In this document: positions 45,246 through 54,754 of the stretch, piece after piece
Layout: the number at the start of each line of letters is the position of its first letter
Numbering within the stretch: the first letter of the stretch is position 1
Assembly: GCA_002305995.1 (NCBI GenBank)
Contig: DBRN01000006.1
Coordinates: 168,889 to 232,888, forward strand
From: Atopobiaceae bacterium UBA1367
GTDB taxonomy: Bacteria; Actinomycetota; Coriobacteriia; Coriobacteriales; Atopobiaceae
Direction: 5' to 3'
Length of the DNA stretch: 64,000 bases
The notes under the pieces: model-generated
Databases searched by the model: none
Seen by the model: the letters and a program-made list of their open reading frames with translations, nothing else
Told to the model about the DNA's origin: nothing
Made by a program: the position numbers and the translations under genes

Positions 45246-46266
45246 GCGACTTCACCATCCCGTACAGGTCGAGTGCGAGGGCAAACACGTTCGGGTGTCG
45301 GGCAAACAGCCACACCGCCAGGCGATTTTGCAAAGCATCGCCTGTGGGCTTGTTTGGACGCGCATACGGCTCCTCGCGCCACCCCTCAAACGAACGATCA
45401 AGCCATGCGGTGTAGTGGGCAAGGTTCTCGCGTGCCAAAGAGCGTCCGTCTGCCGCACAGGTATGCAGCAGAAACCATGTGACGAGACGCACGAAGTAAT
45501 GGCACACGATCTCAGGTGGCCTCATGTGACGTCTGCCAAGCTCGGCAAGAATGTCGTTCATGGTCTGCTCAAAGCGCAGGCCCTTCGAGCTACGCTGACT
45601 GGTGTTCGAGACGCTCTCGGTATTATAGAACCAGTTGTACCCCGCCGTTGGCACGATGGCCAGACGCTTGGCCGAGAGAATCGATGGGAGTGTGAAGAAG
45701 AGATCCTCGTCGATGTTGGTGGGCAGGAAGCGAAACCCCTCGCGCCTCACGAATGCGCTGTCATAGAGCTTCGCCCAAGCAGCTCCCACCGCATACGGTG
45801 CCCACTGTTCTCCTTCATGTGGGATGACTTCGAAGAGTGTCCTGCCATCCTCCGTGGAACGCCGATAGCCGCCGCAGACCACCTCGGCGCCTGTGGAGCG
45901 CGCCATGCTCACGAAAGCCTGCAGCAGGTCTGCATCAAACCAGTCATCATTGTCCAAGAAGCAGAGGTATTCGCCCCGCGCAAGCTCAATTGCACGGTTA
46001 CGCGCCGCAGCCGCCCCCGCGTTCGCCTGGTGCTCGACTGTCATTACCTCAGGATATGCGGCCGCATAGGCATCGAGCAGATCCTTTGAGCCATCCTGCG
46101 ACCCATCGTCAATTGCCACTATCTGCACATGCTTATAGGTCTGTCCAAGCACGCTGTCCAAACAGCGCTTGAGGTAGCGCTCCGCATTGTAGACGGGAAT
46201 GAGAACCGAGACCAGAGGACCCTCTGTCGATGTTCGCCTCGTTGCCCCCATCGTGGTTATCGCCAT
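45238..46266 (-). CDS. Family 2 glycosyltransferase
   Basis: A 342-residue GT-A enzyme: VSVLIPVYNAERYLKRCLDS, IVAIDDGSQDGS, then CFLDNDDWFDADLL as metal site. A C-terminal 120-residue helical region is without known motif. The ATG at 46266 has GGAGGACC directly upstream and overlaps the end of the previous gene. The open frame reaches 46518, but that part is shadow. It is similar in layout to the next enzyme at 44307, suggesting that two sugars are added in turn. Confidence 0.88.
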   Translation of the reverse strand: MAITTMGATRRTSTEGPLVSVLIPVYNAERYLKRCLDSVLGQTYKHVQIVAIDDGSQDGSKDLLDAYAAAYPEVMTVEHQANAGAAAARNRAIELARGEYLCFLDNDDWFDADLLQAFVSMARSTGAEVVCGGYRRSTEDGRTLFEVIPHEGEQWAPYAVGAAWAKLYDSAFVRREGFRFLPTNIDEDLFFTLPSILSAKRLAIVPTAGYNWFYNTESVSNTSQRSSKGLRFEQTMNDILAELGRRHMRPPEIVCHYFVRLVTWFLLHTCAADGRSLARENLAHYTAWLDRSFEGWREEPYARPNKPTGDALQNRLAVWLFARHPNVFALALDLYGMVKSHG

Positions 46267-47714
46267 GGTCCTCCAGAGAGTATGCCGCCCAGATGCTCGG
46301 GCACGATCCAATTCATCGCGACAAACCCAAAGAGGGCGACATATGAGACAAGGAAGAGCGCGAGTGCAAACAGCCCTGCCATCCTGAGACCTCGGGCAGC
46401 CCTTCCCGTGACGTACAGGCCACTGCCGACCGTGTCCATGCCAGATGCCACGCCAAGCGCAAGGGGCATCAGGGCCCCCATGACATAGCGTCCCTGGGGT
46501 TGATAGTCCACAGCCCACGAATAGTATGCCGCAAGCCCGAAGACCACGATGGCGCAGACGATGAGCGCGACACGTATCGCCGCACGACCCTCATAGGCAG
46601 TTCCCCGTACCAAATGCACCGGTAGCAACAGAAACGGCACCCCTATGACGACCTTATAGGCGAGATACACCTTGGGAGAGAGCCAGGTGGTCATGTAGCC
46701 GAAGCATCCGATGAAGCTCTTGACGGTATGATCCAGCCAGCCACCATCATCAGTGCTGCTCACCATGTCGATGAGGGCCATGCCCTTGTCCCGGACGCTC
46801 GTGTTGGCACTGGGCTTCAACCACGCGATGGCGTATTTCTCAGACATGGCCGTCGACGTGGCACGACCAAGGAGGTCGCCGTCATACAGAAGATAGTTTC
46901 TTGCAAAGAACCATCCGCCCACCGCAAGGGCAACCAGCGTGATGAGCAAGGCGCGTCGCCACATACGTCCTGTGGTCAGCCGATCCGACACGACCGCATG
47001 ACGAGCTGTGGCAAAGTACACTGCCACCGAGGCAAGCAGATATATGTAGGCAAAGTAGTAGCTAAGGGCACAGACGCCAAGGGCAACGGCCAGAAGCAGG
47101 CACCTTGGTATGTCCCAAGCGTGCTCAGCGCCCAGGAGCCACGCATAGACTATGAGTGCCGTGGCAAACACCTCCATGGCGTCTTGATTGAGATACGAAC
47201 CCAAGAACACCATCTGGGGCAACAACCCCACAAAGAGCGCCATGCAATACGGACTCAGGGGCGAGCTGAACACGCGCTTCCCGATCTTCTCGCAGAGCAG
47301 TACCGTTGCCGCCACGAACAGGGCACTCGGCAGGCGTGCCGCGACTATGAGCATCCCCTCTGATGTGGTGATGAAGCTCACGATGCGCATGAACGCAAAC
47401 GAGAGCAGCGAGGCACCATATGGCGTGAAGGCATACGACGTGCCCCACCAAGGGTTTCTGACCTCCAGGTCAGTCCCAAGGGGAAGCTTGCCGTGCTCGA
47501 GGATATAGAAGGGGATGGGAAGGCGCATATATTCGTCAGGCGCCTGCTCCACTGGCAGTCTGCAAGACCAGAGCACGCACACAAGGAGGCAGACGAGGGG
47601 AAGGATGTAATCGATCGACGGATGGCTAGTCAGAAACCTGCTGACCCTGGCTGCGGGATCAGCCGTCCGTCGATCATCTCTGGAGTGAGCCCTATACGCT
47701 GCTGTGCTACTCAT
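46257..47714 (-). CDS. Polytopic membrane glycosyltransferase-like protein (DUF2142-like)
   Basis: A 485-residue protein with about 11 membrane helices. The first extracytoplasmic loop has QAPDEYMRL, an acidic motif as in GT-C enzymes and the DUF2142 family. A large loop of about 60 residues between late helices contains TSVRDKG and SSTDDGGWLDHTVKSF. GT-C proteins use lipid-phosphate-linked sugars outside the membrane; two candidate suppliers are the GT2 enzymes at 54755 and 37171. The ATG overlaps the upstream gene's stop (ATGA). The family call is moderate. Confidence 0.75.
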   Translation of the reverse strand: MSSTAAYRAHSRDDRRTADPAARVSRFLTSHPSIDYILPLVCLLVCVLWSCRLPVEQAPDEYMRLPIPFYILEHGKLPLGTDLEVRNPWWGTSYAFTPYGASLLSFAFMRIVSFITTSEGMLIVAARLPSALFVAATVLLCEKIGKRVFSSPLSPYCMALFVGLLPQMVFLGSYLNQDAMEVFATALIVYAWLLGAEHAWDIPRCLLLAVALGVCALSYYFAYIYLLASVAVYFATARHAVVSDRLTTGRMWRRALLITLVALAVGGWFFARNYLLYDGDLLGRATSTAMSEKYAIAWLKPSANTSVRDKGMALIDMVSSTDDGGWLDHTVKSFIGCFGYMTTWLSPKVYLAYKVVIGVPFLLLPVHLVRGTAYEGRAAIRVALIVCAIVVFGLAAYYSWAVDYQPQGRYVMGALMPLALGVASGMDTVGSGLYVTGRAARGLRMAGLFALALFLVSYVALFGFVAMNWIVPEHLGGILSGGPWR

Positions 47715-48823
47715 GACCGAGCCTCCCCAAGCACGATGTCACAGATACGGTCCACGTCCTCAAGCGCAAGATCGGCATACATGGGCAGCGTGAGCACCCT
47801 AGATGCTATGTTGGCGGCGATCGGTGTGGCAGAAGGGTCAAATCGGCCGGCATAACAGGCAAGATCGGTGGTAAGGGGGTAGAAGTACTTGCGTGCATGT
47901 ATGTCATGGGCCATCAGGGTGTCATAGACTTGGTCACGCGTGACGGCAAAGGCATCGTCGAAGACCACTGGCATGTAGGCATGATTGGGCCGTGTGCCTG
48001 CCGCAGGCTTGCTGAGGCATACGCCCCTCACGCCGTCAAGGTGTTCCCAGTAGCGCTCGGCCACCGCCTTGCGCTTCGCCAGCTCCTCGTCCAGGTGACG
48101 CAGGTTGCAGATGCCCATGGCTGCCACAAACTCGTTCATCTTGGCATTCCCACCAATGTACTCGCAGGTCTCCACCCCCGTGATGCCAAAGTTCTTCCAT
48201 TGGTCGAGGCGTTCGCGCACGCTTGGATCAGCAAAGCACACTGCACCGCCCTCGATGCTGTTGAACGCCTTGGTGGCATGAAACGAGAACATCGAGGCGT
48301 CGCCGAACAGGGCTGCCGAGACCCCATTGCGCCACACACCAAAGGCATGGGCCGCGTCGTAGATCACCTTGAGGCCGTAGCGTGCTGCTATCGCTTCGAT
48401 CGCATCAGTGTCACACAGGTTGCCGTACACGTGCACGGGCACGATGGCACAGGTGTCCTCGTCAATCAGACCTTCGATACGCTCGGGGTCCATGGTGTAG
48501 TCGTCGGGACGGATATCACAGAACACCGGCTCGAGGCCCTTGCGCACGATGGCATGGGTGGTCGAGGCGAAGGTGTAGGGCGTGGTGATGACCTTACCTT
48601 CGAGCTCCATCGCCTCGAGCACACACTCCAATGCCTGATGCCCATTCACGAAAAGGGCTATATCATCGACGCCCAGGTACCGCTCAAGCTCCTTTTCGAA
48701 GGCTTGATGCTTCTCGCCCATATTGGACAGCCAATGGGAGTCCCACAGGCCACGAATCTCGTCCACGTATTCCTCAAACGGCGGCATCGACGATCGCGTC
48801 ACCGGAATTGCCTTGCTTGCCAT
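47711..48823 (-). CDS. DegT/DnrJ/EryC1-family sugar aminotransferase
   Basis: A 370-residue PLP enzyme aminating a nucleotide-linked keto sugar. The start VTRSSMPPFEEYVDEIRGLW, NGHQALECVLEAM, the VIYDAAHAFG aspartate and the PLP lysine block FSFHATKAFNSIEGGAV are typical. It differs clearly from the WecE-like enzyme at 30283, so a second amino sugar is likely. The ATG at 48823 is chosen by family alignment and a GGGGGTGG site; the frame is open to 49015. Inside the overlapping polysaccharide operon. Confidence 0.88.
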   Translation of the reverse strand: MASKAIPVTRSSMPPFEEYVDEIRGLWDSHWLSNMGEKHQAFEKELERYLGVDDIALFVNGHQALECVLEAMELEGKVITTPYTFASTTHAIVRKGLEPVFCDIRPDDYTMDPERIEGLIDEDTCAIVPVHVYGNLCDTDAIEAIAARYGLKVIYDAAHAFGVWRNGVSAALFGDASMFSFHATKAFNSIEGGAVCFADPSVRERLDQWKNFGITGVETCEYIGGNAKMNEFVAAMGICNLRHLDEELAKRKAVAERYWEHLDGVRGVCLSKPAAGTRPNHAYMPVVFDDAFAVTRDQVYDTLMAHDIHARKYFYPLTTDLACYAGRFDPSATPIAANIASRVLTLPMYADLALEDVDRICDIVLGEARS

Positions 48824-48837
48824 GCGCGCACCACCCC

Positions 48838-50295
48838 CTATACCCGTCCTAGTGTACTTGCACGCAGGGTGTTGAGCAGATAGGACAGCTCCTCGACATG
48901 GAAGAGCCATGCCAGCGCCACGTACGTCACAGACATCACAAGCACCTGCGCGATCGCCAACGGAAGGCCAGCAAGCGGCGTGTAGGAGAGCGTCGAGGCA
49001 ATCGCTGCAGCACATGCAGCCAGAAGGAAGGCAGGTAGAATGTCGCGCACCTGCTCGAGATACGAGTAGCCTATGACGCGCTTGTTCGGATAGACGTTAA
49101 TGAAGGTCGCTATCACGCTCACCCCAATGTAGCTTGCCACAATGGCCCTCAGATCACCTATCACGAAGGTCACGGCAAGCATCACGACAAGGCCAACGAA
49201 CTTCTTGATGACCTCAAGGCGCAGGAAGAGGTCACTGCGTCCCACGCCATTGAGCACCTGCAGGTTGGTGGTGTGAATGGGCAACATCATGTACGTGATG
49301 CAGTACATCTGCAGGAAGGGCACGCTCGGCAACCACTTCTCGCCCAGCAGCGCGATCACCAAGGGGCGAGCGACGAGTGCAAAGGCGCCCATGGCCGGCA
49401 CGATGAAGAACGTCGAGGTCTTGAGGCCACGTCTGGCAAGGCTCTTCACACGCACGAGGTCATCCTGCACGCGTGATACTGCGGAGAGCATGACCGGCTG
49501 GATGGAGCCATCCAACATGAGTCCTAGCGCCTGGGGATACCGCTTGCCTTGATTGACATAGCCAAGATCAGCCTTCGTGAACACCCTACCGATGATAAGG
49601 TCTGACAGGCTCTGGTAGCCTTGGTCGAGCAGTCCCGATGCGAGCAGCTTCCACCCAAAGCCGAGCAGTACCACCGCACGACGCGCATCGAACTCACGAT
49701 GCGGCTTCCACGGCACTTGCACGGCAAGCACGAGCGACTTGCATCCCTGGAACAGCAACTGCTGGAACACGAGCGCCCAGATGCCTGCTCCCTGGTATGC
49801 CGCCCAGATGCCCGCAATGCCCGATACCACCCCGGCTGCCACAGTGGAGCGGAAGGTCTTCTCGAATTCGAGATTTCGGGCTACGATGGCCTCCTGAATG
49901 GCGTTGTAGGCATTGACAATGAGCACCAGCGCAAGTGCTCGAAGAGGCCATATGATGTCAGGCGCCCTATAGAACGACGCGATGAGCGTCGAGGATGCGA
50001 ATGTCACCAGATAAAGCACCAGCGATATGCCGAGACTCATCCAAAAGACGGTGGAGTAATCACGCTCGGTGGCATCGGAAGCCTGCACGATGGCTGTGTT
50101 GAGGCCGGACTGCACGACCACGTTGCCCAGGTTGACGAACACTGCCATGATGGCAAGCAGGCCGAACTGCTCCGGAGAGAGAATCCTTGCCATCACCACC
50201 TGTACGATCAGCTGTATGACCGAGGAGCCTCCCTGCTCGAAGAGCCTCCAGAAGAAGGAGCGCACCGTCCTCGCTCTCATGCCTGTGTCACTCAC
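48838..50295 (-). CDS. Oligosaccharide flippase (Wzx/MOP superfamily)
   Basis: A 485-residue membrane protein with about 12-14 helices. The first helix pair, SFFWRLFEQGGSSVIQLIVQ plus MARILSPEQFGLLAIMAVFV, is the hallmark of polysaccharide-export MOP flippases (WzxC type). It should move the undecaprenyl-linked repeat unit across the membrane. The start is GTG 50295 or ATG 50280. It is separated by 60 bases, with a small tandem duplication, from the upstream glycosyltransferase gene. A wzy-like polymerase is not obvious; the large membrane proteins at 46257 and 51392 are candidates. Confidence 0.9.
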   Translation of the reverse strand: MSDTGMRARTVRSFFWRLFEQGGSSVIQLIVQVVMARILSPEQFGLLAIMAVFVNLGNVVVQSGLNTAIVQASDATERDYSTVFWMSLGISLVLYLVTFASSTLIASFYRAPDIIWPLRALALVLIVNAYNAIQEAIVARNLEFEKTFRSTVAAGVVSGIAGIWAAYQGAGIWALVFQQLLFQGCKSLVLAVQVPWKPHREFDARRAVVLLGFGWKLLASGLLDQGYQSLSDLIIGRVFTKADLGYVNQGKRYPQALGLMLDGSIQPVMLSAVSRVQDDLVRVKSLARRGLKTSTFFIVPAMGAFALVARPLVIALLGEKWLPSVPFLQMYCITYMMLPIHTTNLQVLNGVGRSDLFLRLEVIKKFVGLVVMLAVTFVIGDLRAIVASYIGVSVIATFINVYPNKRVIGYSYLEQVRDILPAFLLAACAAAIASTLSYTPLAGLPLAIAQVLVMSVTYVALAWLFHVEELSYLLNTLRASTLGRV

Positions 50296-50314
50296 GCACC
50301 ATACCCCTTTCTAC

Positions 50315-50359
50315 CTCTGGACATCCTGCAGTATCACTCTGGACATCCTTGCAGTATCA
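50315..50359. repeat. Tandem duplication of 22/23 bases across a stop codon
   Basis: CTCTGGACATCCTGCAGTATCA (two copies, the second with one extra T) at 50315-50336 and 50337-50359. The second copy contains the TGA stop of the glycosyltransferase at 50357. The first copy is noncoding. Confidence 0.8.
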
Positions 50360-51331
50360 CAGTCTGCAGTAGAGGGCATAGGCAAGCTTGTGGAGGGGTC
50401 TGGCATACGTATAGAGCAGCGAGTCCATACGTGCGGGAAGACTCTCTGCGGCAAAGCGCCGAGACCAGCGCGTCTTGAGCACACGATAGTCGCGCAAGTC
50501 CTTGTGATACTCATAGTCCATGCGGTCGATGCCCTTGAGCACCGCCTCGTGGTACACGCCTTCCGTCGACTCGTCTATCGACCGCAATAGTTCCGTACGC
50601 GCATCGTAGAGCCTGGTGGCCAGCGCCTCGCGGTCGCCGTCCATCAGCTGGGTTCGGTTGATGGAGTTCTTTGCCAGGAAGCGATAGGCGCTCATGATGC
50701 GGTCGATGTACCACATGCCGCCGTCGTGGGTGGCAAAGTAGGTCATCAGCTTGTGGTCGCCATGAGCGGGAAGCGCCTTCTGCGGCGAGGCGAAGTAGGC
50801 TTGGAGGGCATCCGTGCGCATGAACAGGCTGTTGGTGGAGAAGCACTGCACATGTGCCAGTACGTCGGCAGGATCGACCGCGCGATCGCACTCATAGAAC
50901 CGCAATACCGACAGACGCCGCTCGTCACGGGCACGCACGTTCTCGTTGGCATGTACGCAGGCCGTGAGCGTATGGTTCATCTCCATGACGTCGAACTGTC
51001 GCTGAAGCTTGGTGGGATCGGTATAGTAGTCATCTCCCTCACAAAGGGCGACGTAGCGTCCGCGAGCTCGAGGCATGAGAAAATTCTCAACCGGCATGAT
51101 TCCCCGTGAATACTGGTTCTCCTCATGCGTGACCACCTGCACCTTGTCAGGATAGCGACGCTGATAGGAGAGTGCGAGCTCGGTCGTCCCATCGGTGGAG
51201 CAATCGTCATTGACAAGAATCTCAAAGGGAAAGCTCGTCTGTTGGTCGAGGAAGCCATCCATGGCCCGTGCCAGATACTTGACCTGGTTGAAGGTGACGC
51301 ACAGAACGCTAACCAGTGGTTCTCCCTCCAT
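50357..51331 (-). CDS. Family 2 glycosyltransferase
   Basis: A 324-residue enzyme with VSVLCVTFNQVKYLARAMDG, ILVNDDCSTDGTTE and the metal motif LCEGDDYYTDPTKLQ. The C-terminal region (FSTNSLFMRTDAL, then Arg/Tyr-rich helices) is like that of lipopolysaccharide-type GT2 enzymes. The ATG at 51331 is adjacent to a GTG at 51334; the site is weak. It lies 60 bases after the large membrane protein upstream. Sugar and linkage unknown. Confidence 0.88.
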   Translation of the reverse strand: MEGEPLVSVLCVTFNQVKYLARAMDGFLDQQTSFPFEILVNDDCSTDGTTELALSYQRRYPDKVQVVTHEENQYSRGIMPVENFLMPRARGRYVALCEGDDYYTDPTKLQRQFDVMEMNHTLTACVHANENVRARDERRLSVLRFYECDRAVDPADVLAHVQCFSTNSLFMRTDALQAYFASPQKALPAHGDHKLMTYFATHDGGMWYIDRIMSAYRFLAKNSINRTQLMDGDREALATRLYDARTELLRSIDESTEGVYHEAVLKGIDRMDYEYHKDLRDYRVLKTRWSRRFAAESLPARMDSLLYTYARPLHKLAYALYCRL

Positions 51332-51391
51332 CACCGACTCACCTGCCTGTCCCTCGCGCTACACACATGCCATAATCCCATCCCCCATGCG

Positions 51392-53461
51392 TCAGGCCAC
51401 AGCATCTATCCTGTACAGTCGCATGTCACCCTCAGAAAGCACCACCATAAAGCCGGGCGTGTCATCCCGGACCGCATTGATGCCCTCCCACTCCTCCTTG
51501 AGATACCCAAGGTCAGCAAACGATCCTTTGGGGTTGACGCCATGCTTCCCGTTGCCCTGGTCAAGCTGCATGAGGTACCTGATGCCCAACTCGCCTGTCC
51601 GCTGCTGCAGGTCCTTGTCCCGCATGATGTCGTCTACCTGTTCGCGCAGTTCCTTATCGCCCTCCTGGAGACCCATGCCATACTGTCGGTAATACACGTC
51701 TATGCCATAGATCGAATAGGCGAATACACTTCCGTCGAAGGGCTGATTGAGGATCACCTCCCCCTCAGGGACCGTCTTGCTCACCTTCTCGAGGAAGGCC
51801 ATCTCGTCAGAGGTGAGTGATGCCCACTCATACTGCTCGACGTCATAGCTGGTCACGAAGTTGTGTCGCACGGTGTCGAACGCGTAGACCCGATATGCCC
51901 ATACCACGAAGTCGAAGGGATAGTAGTTATAGGCAAGCATTATGGCAACCAACACCACAGTGACCGCATGTGCCAGCGGACCTGCGATGCGACCTGCCTT
52001 GGCAGCACCATCTCCCTCTCCTTCCGCGCGCCGCTGCCGACGGCAGAGTGGCCAGGTGACGAGCCATAGGACAAGATCCGCTCCCGTTGCGATGAGCGGC
52101 ACCGCGAACACGCACACCATGCACGCCAGGCGCCAGCGATCTGCGTACCAGAAGCCGGCGATGATGTTCTTCATCGTGCCTGGCACACCATCCGCCACCA
52201 CGAAGAGCGTCGCCGCGAGCAGATAGGACAAGGTAAGCCAGCGCCGCTCGTCATCCCAAAGCAGCGCTATCGCCGCGATGATCACGAACGTGCCAATGAG
52301 GTAGTGCAGGCGTCTTATGACGAAGCTGAGTGCCAGAGTCCATTTGATGGACCCTATGACATTGTCCCCTGCGCCCCTCTCGTACCAGACAACAGCCTGC
52401 AGATGAGGGCTGTACACCAGAAGCAGCCATACGGCCACGAACAGGACGAGCAGCAGCAGCTCCGCAATGATCCCCGCCTTCGCGCCACGTGCCTTCGACA
52501 CGCGTCGACGGCACTCGCTCAGGCAGAAGGGGGCGAGAAAGACTCCGCACGAGAAGATGGCATTCGGCTGCAGAAGGATCAAGGCCAGACCACCCATCAC
52601 AAACAGCAGGGAAGGCAGGAGCCGCTGAACGAGACCGCTCGCGTTGCGCGCCATCCGCACGAAGAGTGCCACCACGCTTGGCATCACAACAAATGCTGCC
52701 ATATTGGGAAACATGGGTCCGTACAGCATGATGCGCCAAGGAAAGTATGCTATGGACATGCAGAATGCCGCCCCAATGAGCACGCGACGCCGGGACTCGG
52801 GAAAGAGTGTGGCAAGCAGCATCACGCAGCTCAGCGGATACACGACAGCCGTAAAGGCGGCATTGGTGGCATTCTCTGCAATGGGTACCGACGCATGAGC
52901 CGCGCTGCCTGCCATGGCAGCAATCCCATGCCATGCTGACGGATAGAACCCACCCTCAAATGACGAGTAGTTGCCTGTGCCCATGAAATCGGCAATGTGT
53001 GTGAGGTGCCAGGCGTTGTCATAGGTTTGCACAAAGGCATCTGGCGTCACCAGGCTGTTCACGAAGACGAAGAAAGTCAGGCCTGCTCCTGTGAGCAAGG
53101 CGATCACGAGCGCGGCGGCGATCGTCGAGAGTCGGGCGCCATGCGGTCCGATGCGCTCGCGGAGCTCGTCGGAGACCGAAAGGGCAGCAGCAGGTCCACG
53201 CGCTCCCATGCGTCCCACGGCACACAGCAGCGCACCGCCTAGAGCGACGGGAAGTGCCAGCGTCTGCCAGCTGCACGTCATCCCTTTCATGCCAAGGATG
53301 ATCGAGAGAACCCCATACAGGGAGACGCCCACCATAGGTGAGACCATGAGGCTGACGTAGCGGTCGGCACGCAGTCCGCGCGTGACGAGATAACCCGGAA
53401 CGACCAGGAACAACACGGCACACGCCATACAGGCACAGAAGCTCAACCACATGTCACGCAC
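51392..53461 (-). CDS. Large polytopic membrane protein, DUF6541-like
   Basis: A 689-residue protein with about 14 hydrophobic helices in the first 500 residues. The first is preceded by a short positive end and followed by PGYLVTRGLRADRYVSLMVSP, which resembles the actinobacterial DUF6541 family. The last 150 residues form an extracytoplasmic domain with EYEWASLTSDEMAFLEKVSK and QPFDGSVFAYSIYG. Such proteins are probable GT-C transferases or polymerases, but the role is unproven. The start is uncertain: GTG 53461 or ATG 53452, neither with a clear site. Confidence 0.75.
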   Translation of the reverse strand: MRDMWLSFCACMACAVLFLVVPGYLVTRGLRADRYVSLMVSPMVGVSLYGVLSIILGMKGMTCSWQTLALPVALGGALLCAVGRMGARGPAAALSVSDELRERIGPHGARLSTIAAALVIALLTGAGLTFFVFVNSLVTPDAFVQTYDNAWHLTHIADFMGTGNYSSFEGGFYPSAWHGIAAMAGSAAHASVPIAENATNAAFTAVVYPLSCVMLLATLFPESRRRVLIGAAFCMSIAYFPWRIMLYGPMFPNMAAFVVMPSVVALFVRMARNASGLVQRLLPSLLFVMGGLALILLQPNAIFSCGVFLAPFCLSECRRRVSKARGAKAGIIAELLLLVLFVAVWLLLVYSPHLQAVVWYERGAGDNVIGSIKWTLALSFVIRRLHYLIGTFVIIAAIALLWDDERRWLTLSYLLAATLFVVADGVPGTMKNIIAGFWYADRWRLACMVCVFAVPLIATGADLVLWLVTWPLCRRQRRAEGEGDGAAKAGRIAGPLAHAVTVVLVAIMLAYNYYPFDFVVWAYRVYAFDTVRHNFVTSYDVEQYEWASLTSDEMAFLEKVSKTVPEGEVILNQPFDGSVFAYSIYGIDVYYRQYGMGLQEGDKELREQVDDIMRDKDLQQRTGELGIRYLMQLDQGNGKHGVNPKGSFADLGYLKEEWEGINAVRDDTPGFMVVLSEGDMRLYRIDAVA

Positions 53462-53571
53462 TGCCTAACTTCTCGACGAGGGCATCATCCGTCCAGAGGC
53501 CCATCAAAGCCGCACGGCTCCTTCACCGCTTCATTATGGCCTAATTGACTTGTGGACTGAGACGACAGACC

Positions 53572-54363
53572 CTATCCGTTGCTCTTCTGTCCCCGCGAAT
53601 ACAGCGCATTGATAAGACGGGCCACAGGAAGCGGCCAGAACCTCGACAGCATCTCCAGGTCCTCCTTCGTCCTCGTGTTGTCCCTGATGAGGTTCGAGGT
53701 CTCTGATTCCTCATGAATTCTATGGTGCATGAGAATCTCGCTGCTATACACGAACGAGCCGTCCAGTCGTGAGAATCGTTCCCAGGCATCCCAATCGAGG
53801 TTGCTCTTCATGGAACTGGTGAAGGGAGGGTTGGGAAGCAGCCCCATGTTGAGTGTCACTGAGGGACAGCAAATGGGCGAGCCGAGGGAAAGGATCTGAC
53901 GCTTGATGCGCCTTGAGGAGGTCATTCCCACCCTCGCCACAGGGTGCAGCAGCATGCGTTTGACACGCAGCAAGCGGTTGTCATCCACCGCGACCCCATC
54001 GCGCAGCTCTCCATAGTTGCTGAAGAAGATCAAAGGGTCCGACACCTTGTTCATGCATGTCAACGCCTGCTCGGCATAGCGCGGCTCATACGTATCATCC
54101 TGGTGCGCAATGGTGACGAGGCGAGTTTGCGCGCGGCGCACCGCATGGTTCCAATCACGGGCGATGCCAGCCGGCTCGTCGCTCACGTACAGGTCGATGC
54201 CGTAGGCCCGGGCCACACTGCCTATCATCTCATTTGGCGTCGATGTCACCATGATGACAGTGGTCTTGAGCGTCTGTTCCATGAGGGAGGTGACGCACTC
54301 CTCAAGAAAGGGGCTCTCGCCATAGGCACAAACGGCAAAGGTATGGTCGTGAGCGGCAAACAA
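53572..54363 (-). CDS. Family 2 glycosyltransferase
   Basis: A 263-residue short GT2 enzyme. It has AVCAYGESPFLEECVTSLME at the N-terminus and a metal motif IAHQDDTYEPRYAEQAL. It ends with a basic tail. The start is probably a TTG at 54363, with AGAGG six bases upstream, because no ATG or GTG lies near the N-terminal strand. It follows the DUF2304 gene by eight bases and precedes the large membrane protein after 110 bases. Likely part of the same polymer pathway. Confidence 0.85.
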   Translation of the reverse strand: MFAAHDHTFAVCAYGESPFLEECVTSLMEQTLKTTVIMVTSTPNEMIGSVARAYGIDLYVSDEPAGIARDWNHAVRRAQTRLVTIAHQDDTYEPRYAEQALTCMNKVSDPLIFFSNYGELRDGVAVDDNRLLRVKRMLLHPVARVGMTSSRRIKRQILSLGSPICCPSVTLNMGLLPNPPFTSSMKSNLDWDAWERFSRLDGSFVYSSEILMHHRIHEESETSNLIRDNTRTKEDLEMLSRFWPLPVARLINALYSRGQKSNG

Positions 54364-54371
54364 GGCGACCT

Positions 54372-54746
54372 CTAGTGGCCTTGAGGCATGTCGCTCTCAC
54401 AGGAGCCCTTGTGGGATCCTGTGTCATCCCTGAGGGCCAGCTCCTGGGTCAGCTCGTCCACGCGGTTCTTGAGCAGAGATATCGATGTGGAGTCACCAAA
54501 CACCTTAGCAAAGAGGAGTGCCACGACGCAGAGGAACACGAAGTTGCTCGGGGACTGAAACCCAAGCACTCTCGAGGAGAGAAACGCAAGCTCTGGTATG
54601 ACGGCAACCAGCGTCATGATGACGGAGAACACCACCCAGAATATGGCGTCTGACATGAGGATTTTCTCCCTCTTGATCTTGTTTACCACCATGAGCAGGG
54701 CAAACAATGCTCCGAGCAGTAAGAGAACCCGTTGCTGGACAGGCAT
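54372..54746 (-). CDS. DUF2304 small membrane protein
   Basis: A 124-residue protein with three hydrophobic helices (about residues 8-22, 35-55 and 65-85) and a cytosolic coiled coil (SLLKNRVDELTQELALRDD). This layout and the position directly after a GT2 gene are characteristic of DUF2304, which appears to act with dolichol-phosphate-mannose-like transferases in surface-glycan loci. The ATG at 54746 lies eight bases after the GT2 stop; longer in-frame codons overlap that gene. Confidence 0.85.
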   Translation of the reverse strand: MPVQQRVLLLLGALFALLMVVNKIKREKILMSDAIFWVVFSVIMTLVAVIPELAFLSSRVLGFQSPSNFVFLCVVALLFAKVFGDSTSISLLKNRVDELTQELALRDDTGSHKGSCESDMPQGH

Positions 54747-54754
54747 GGCAGCTC

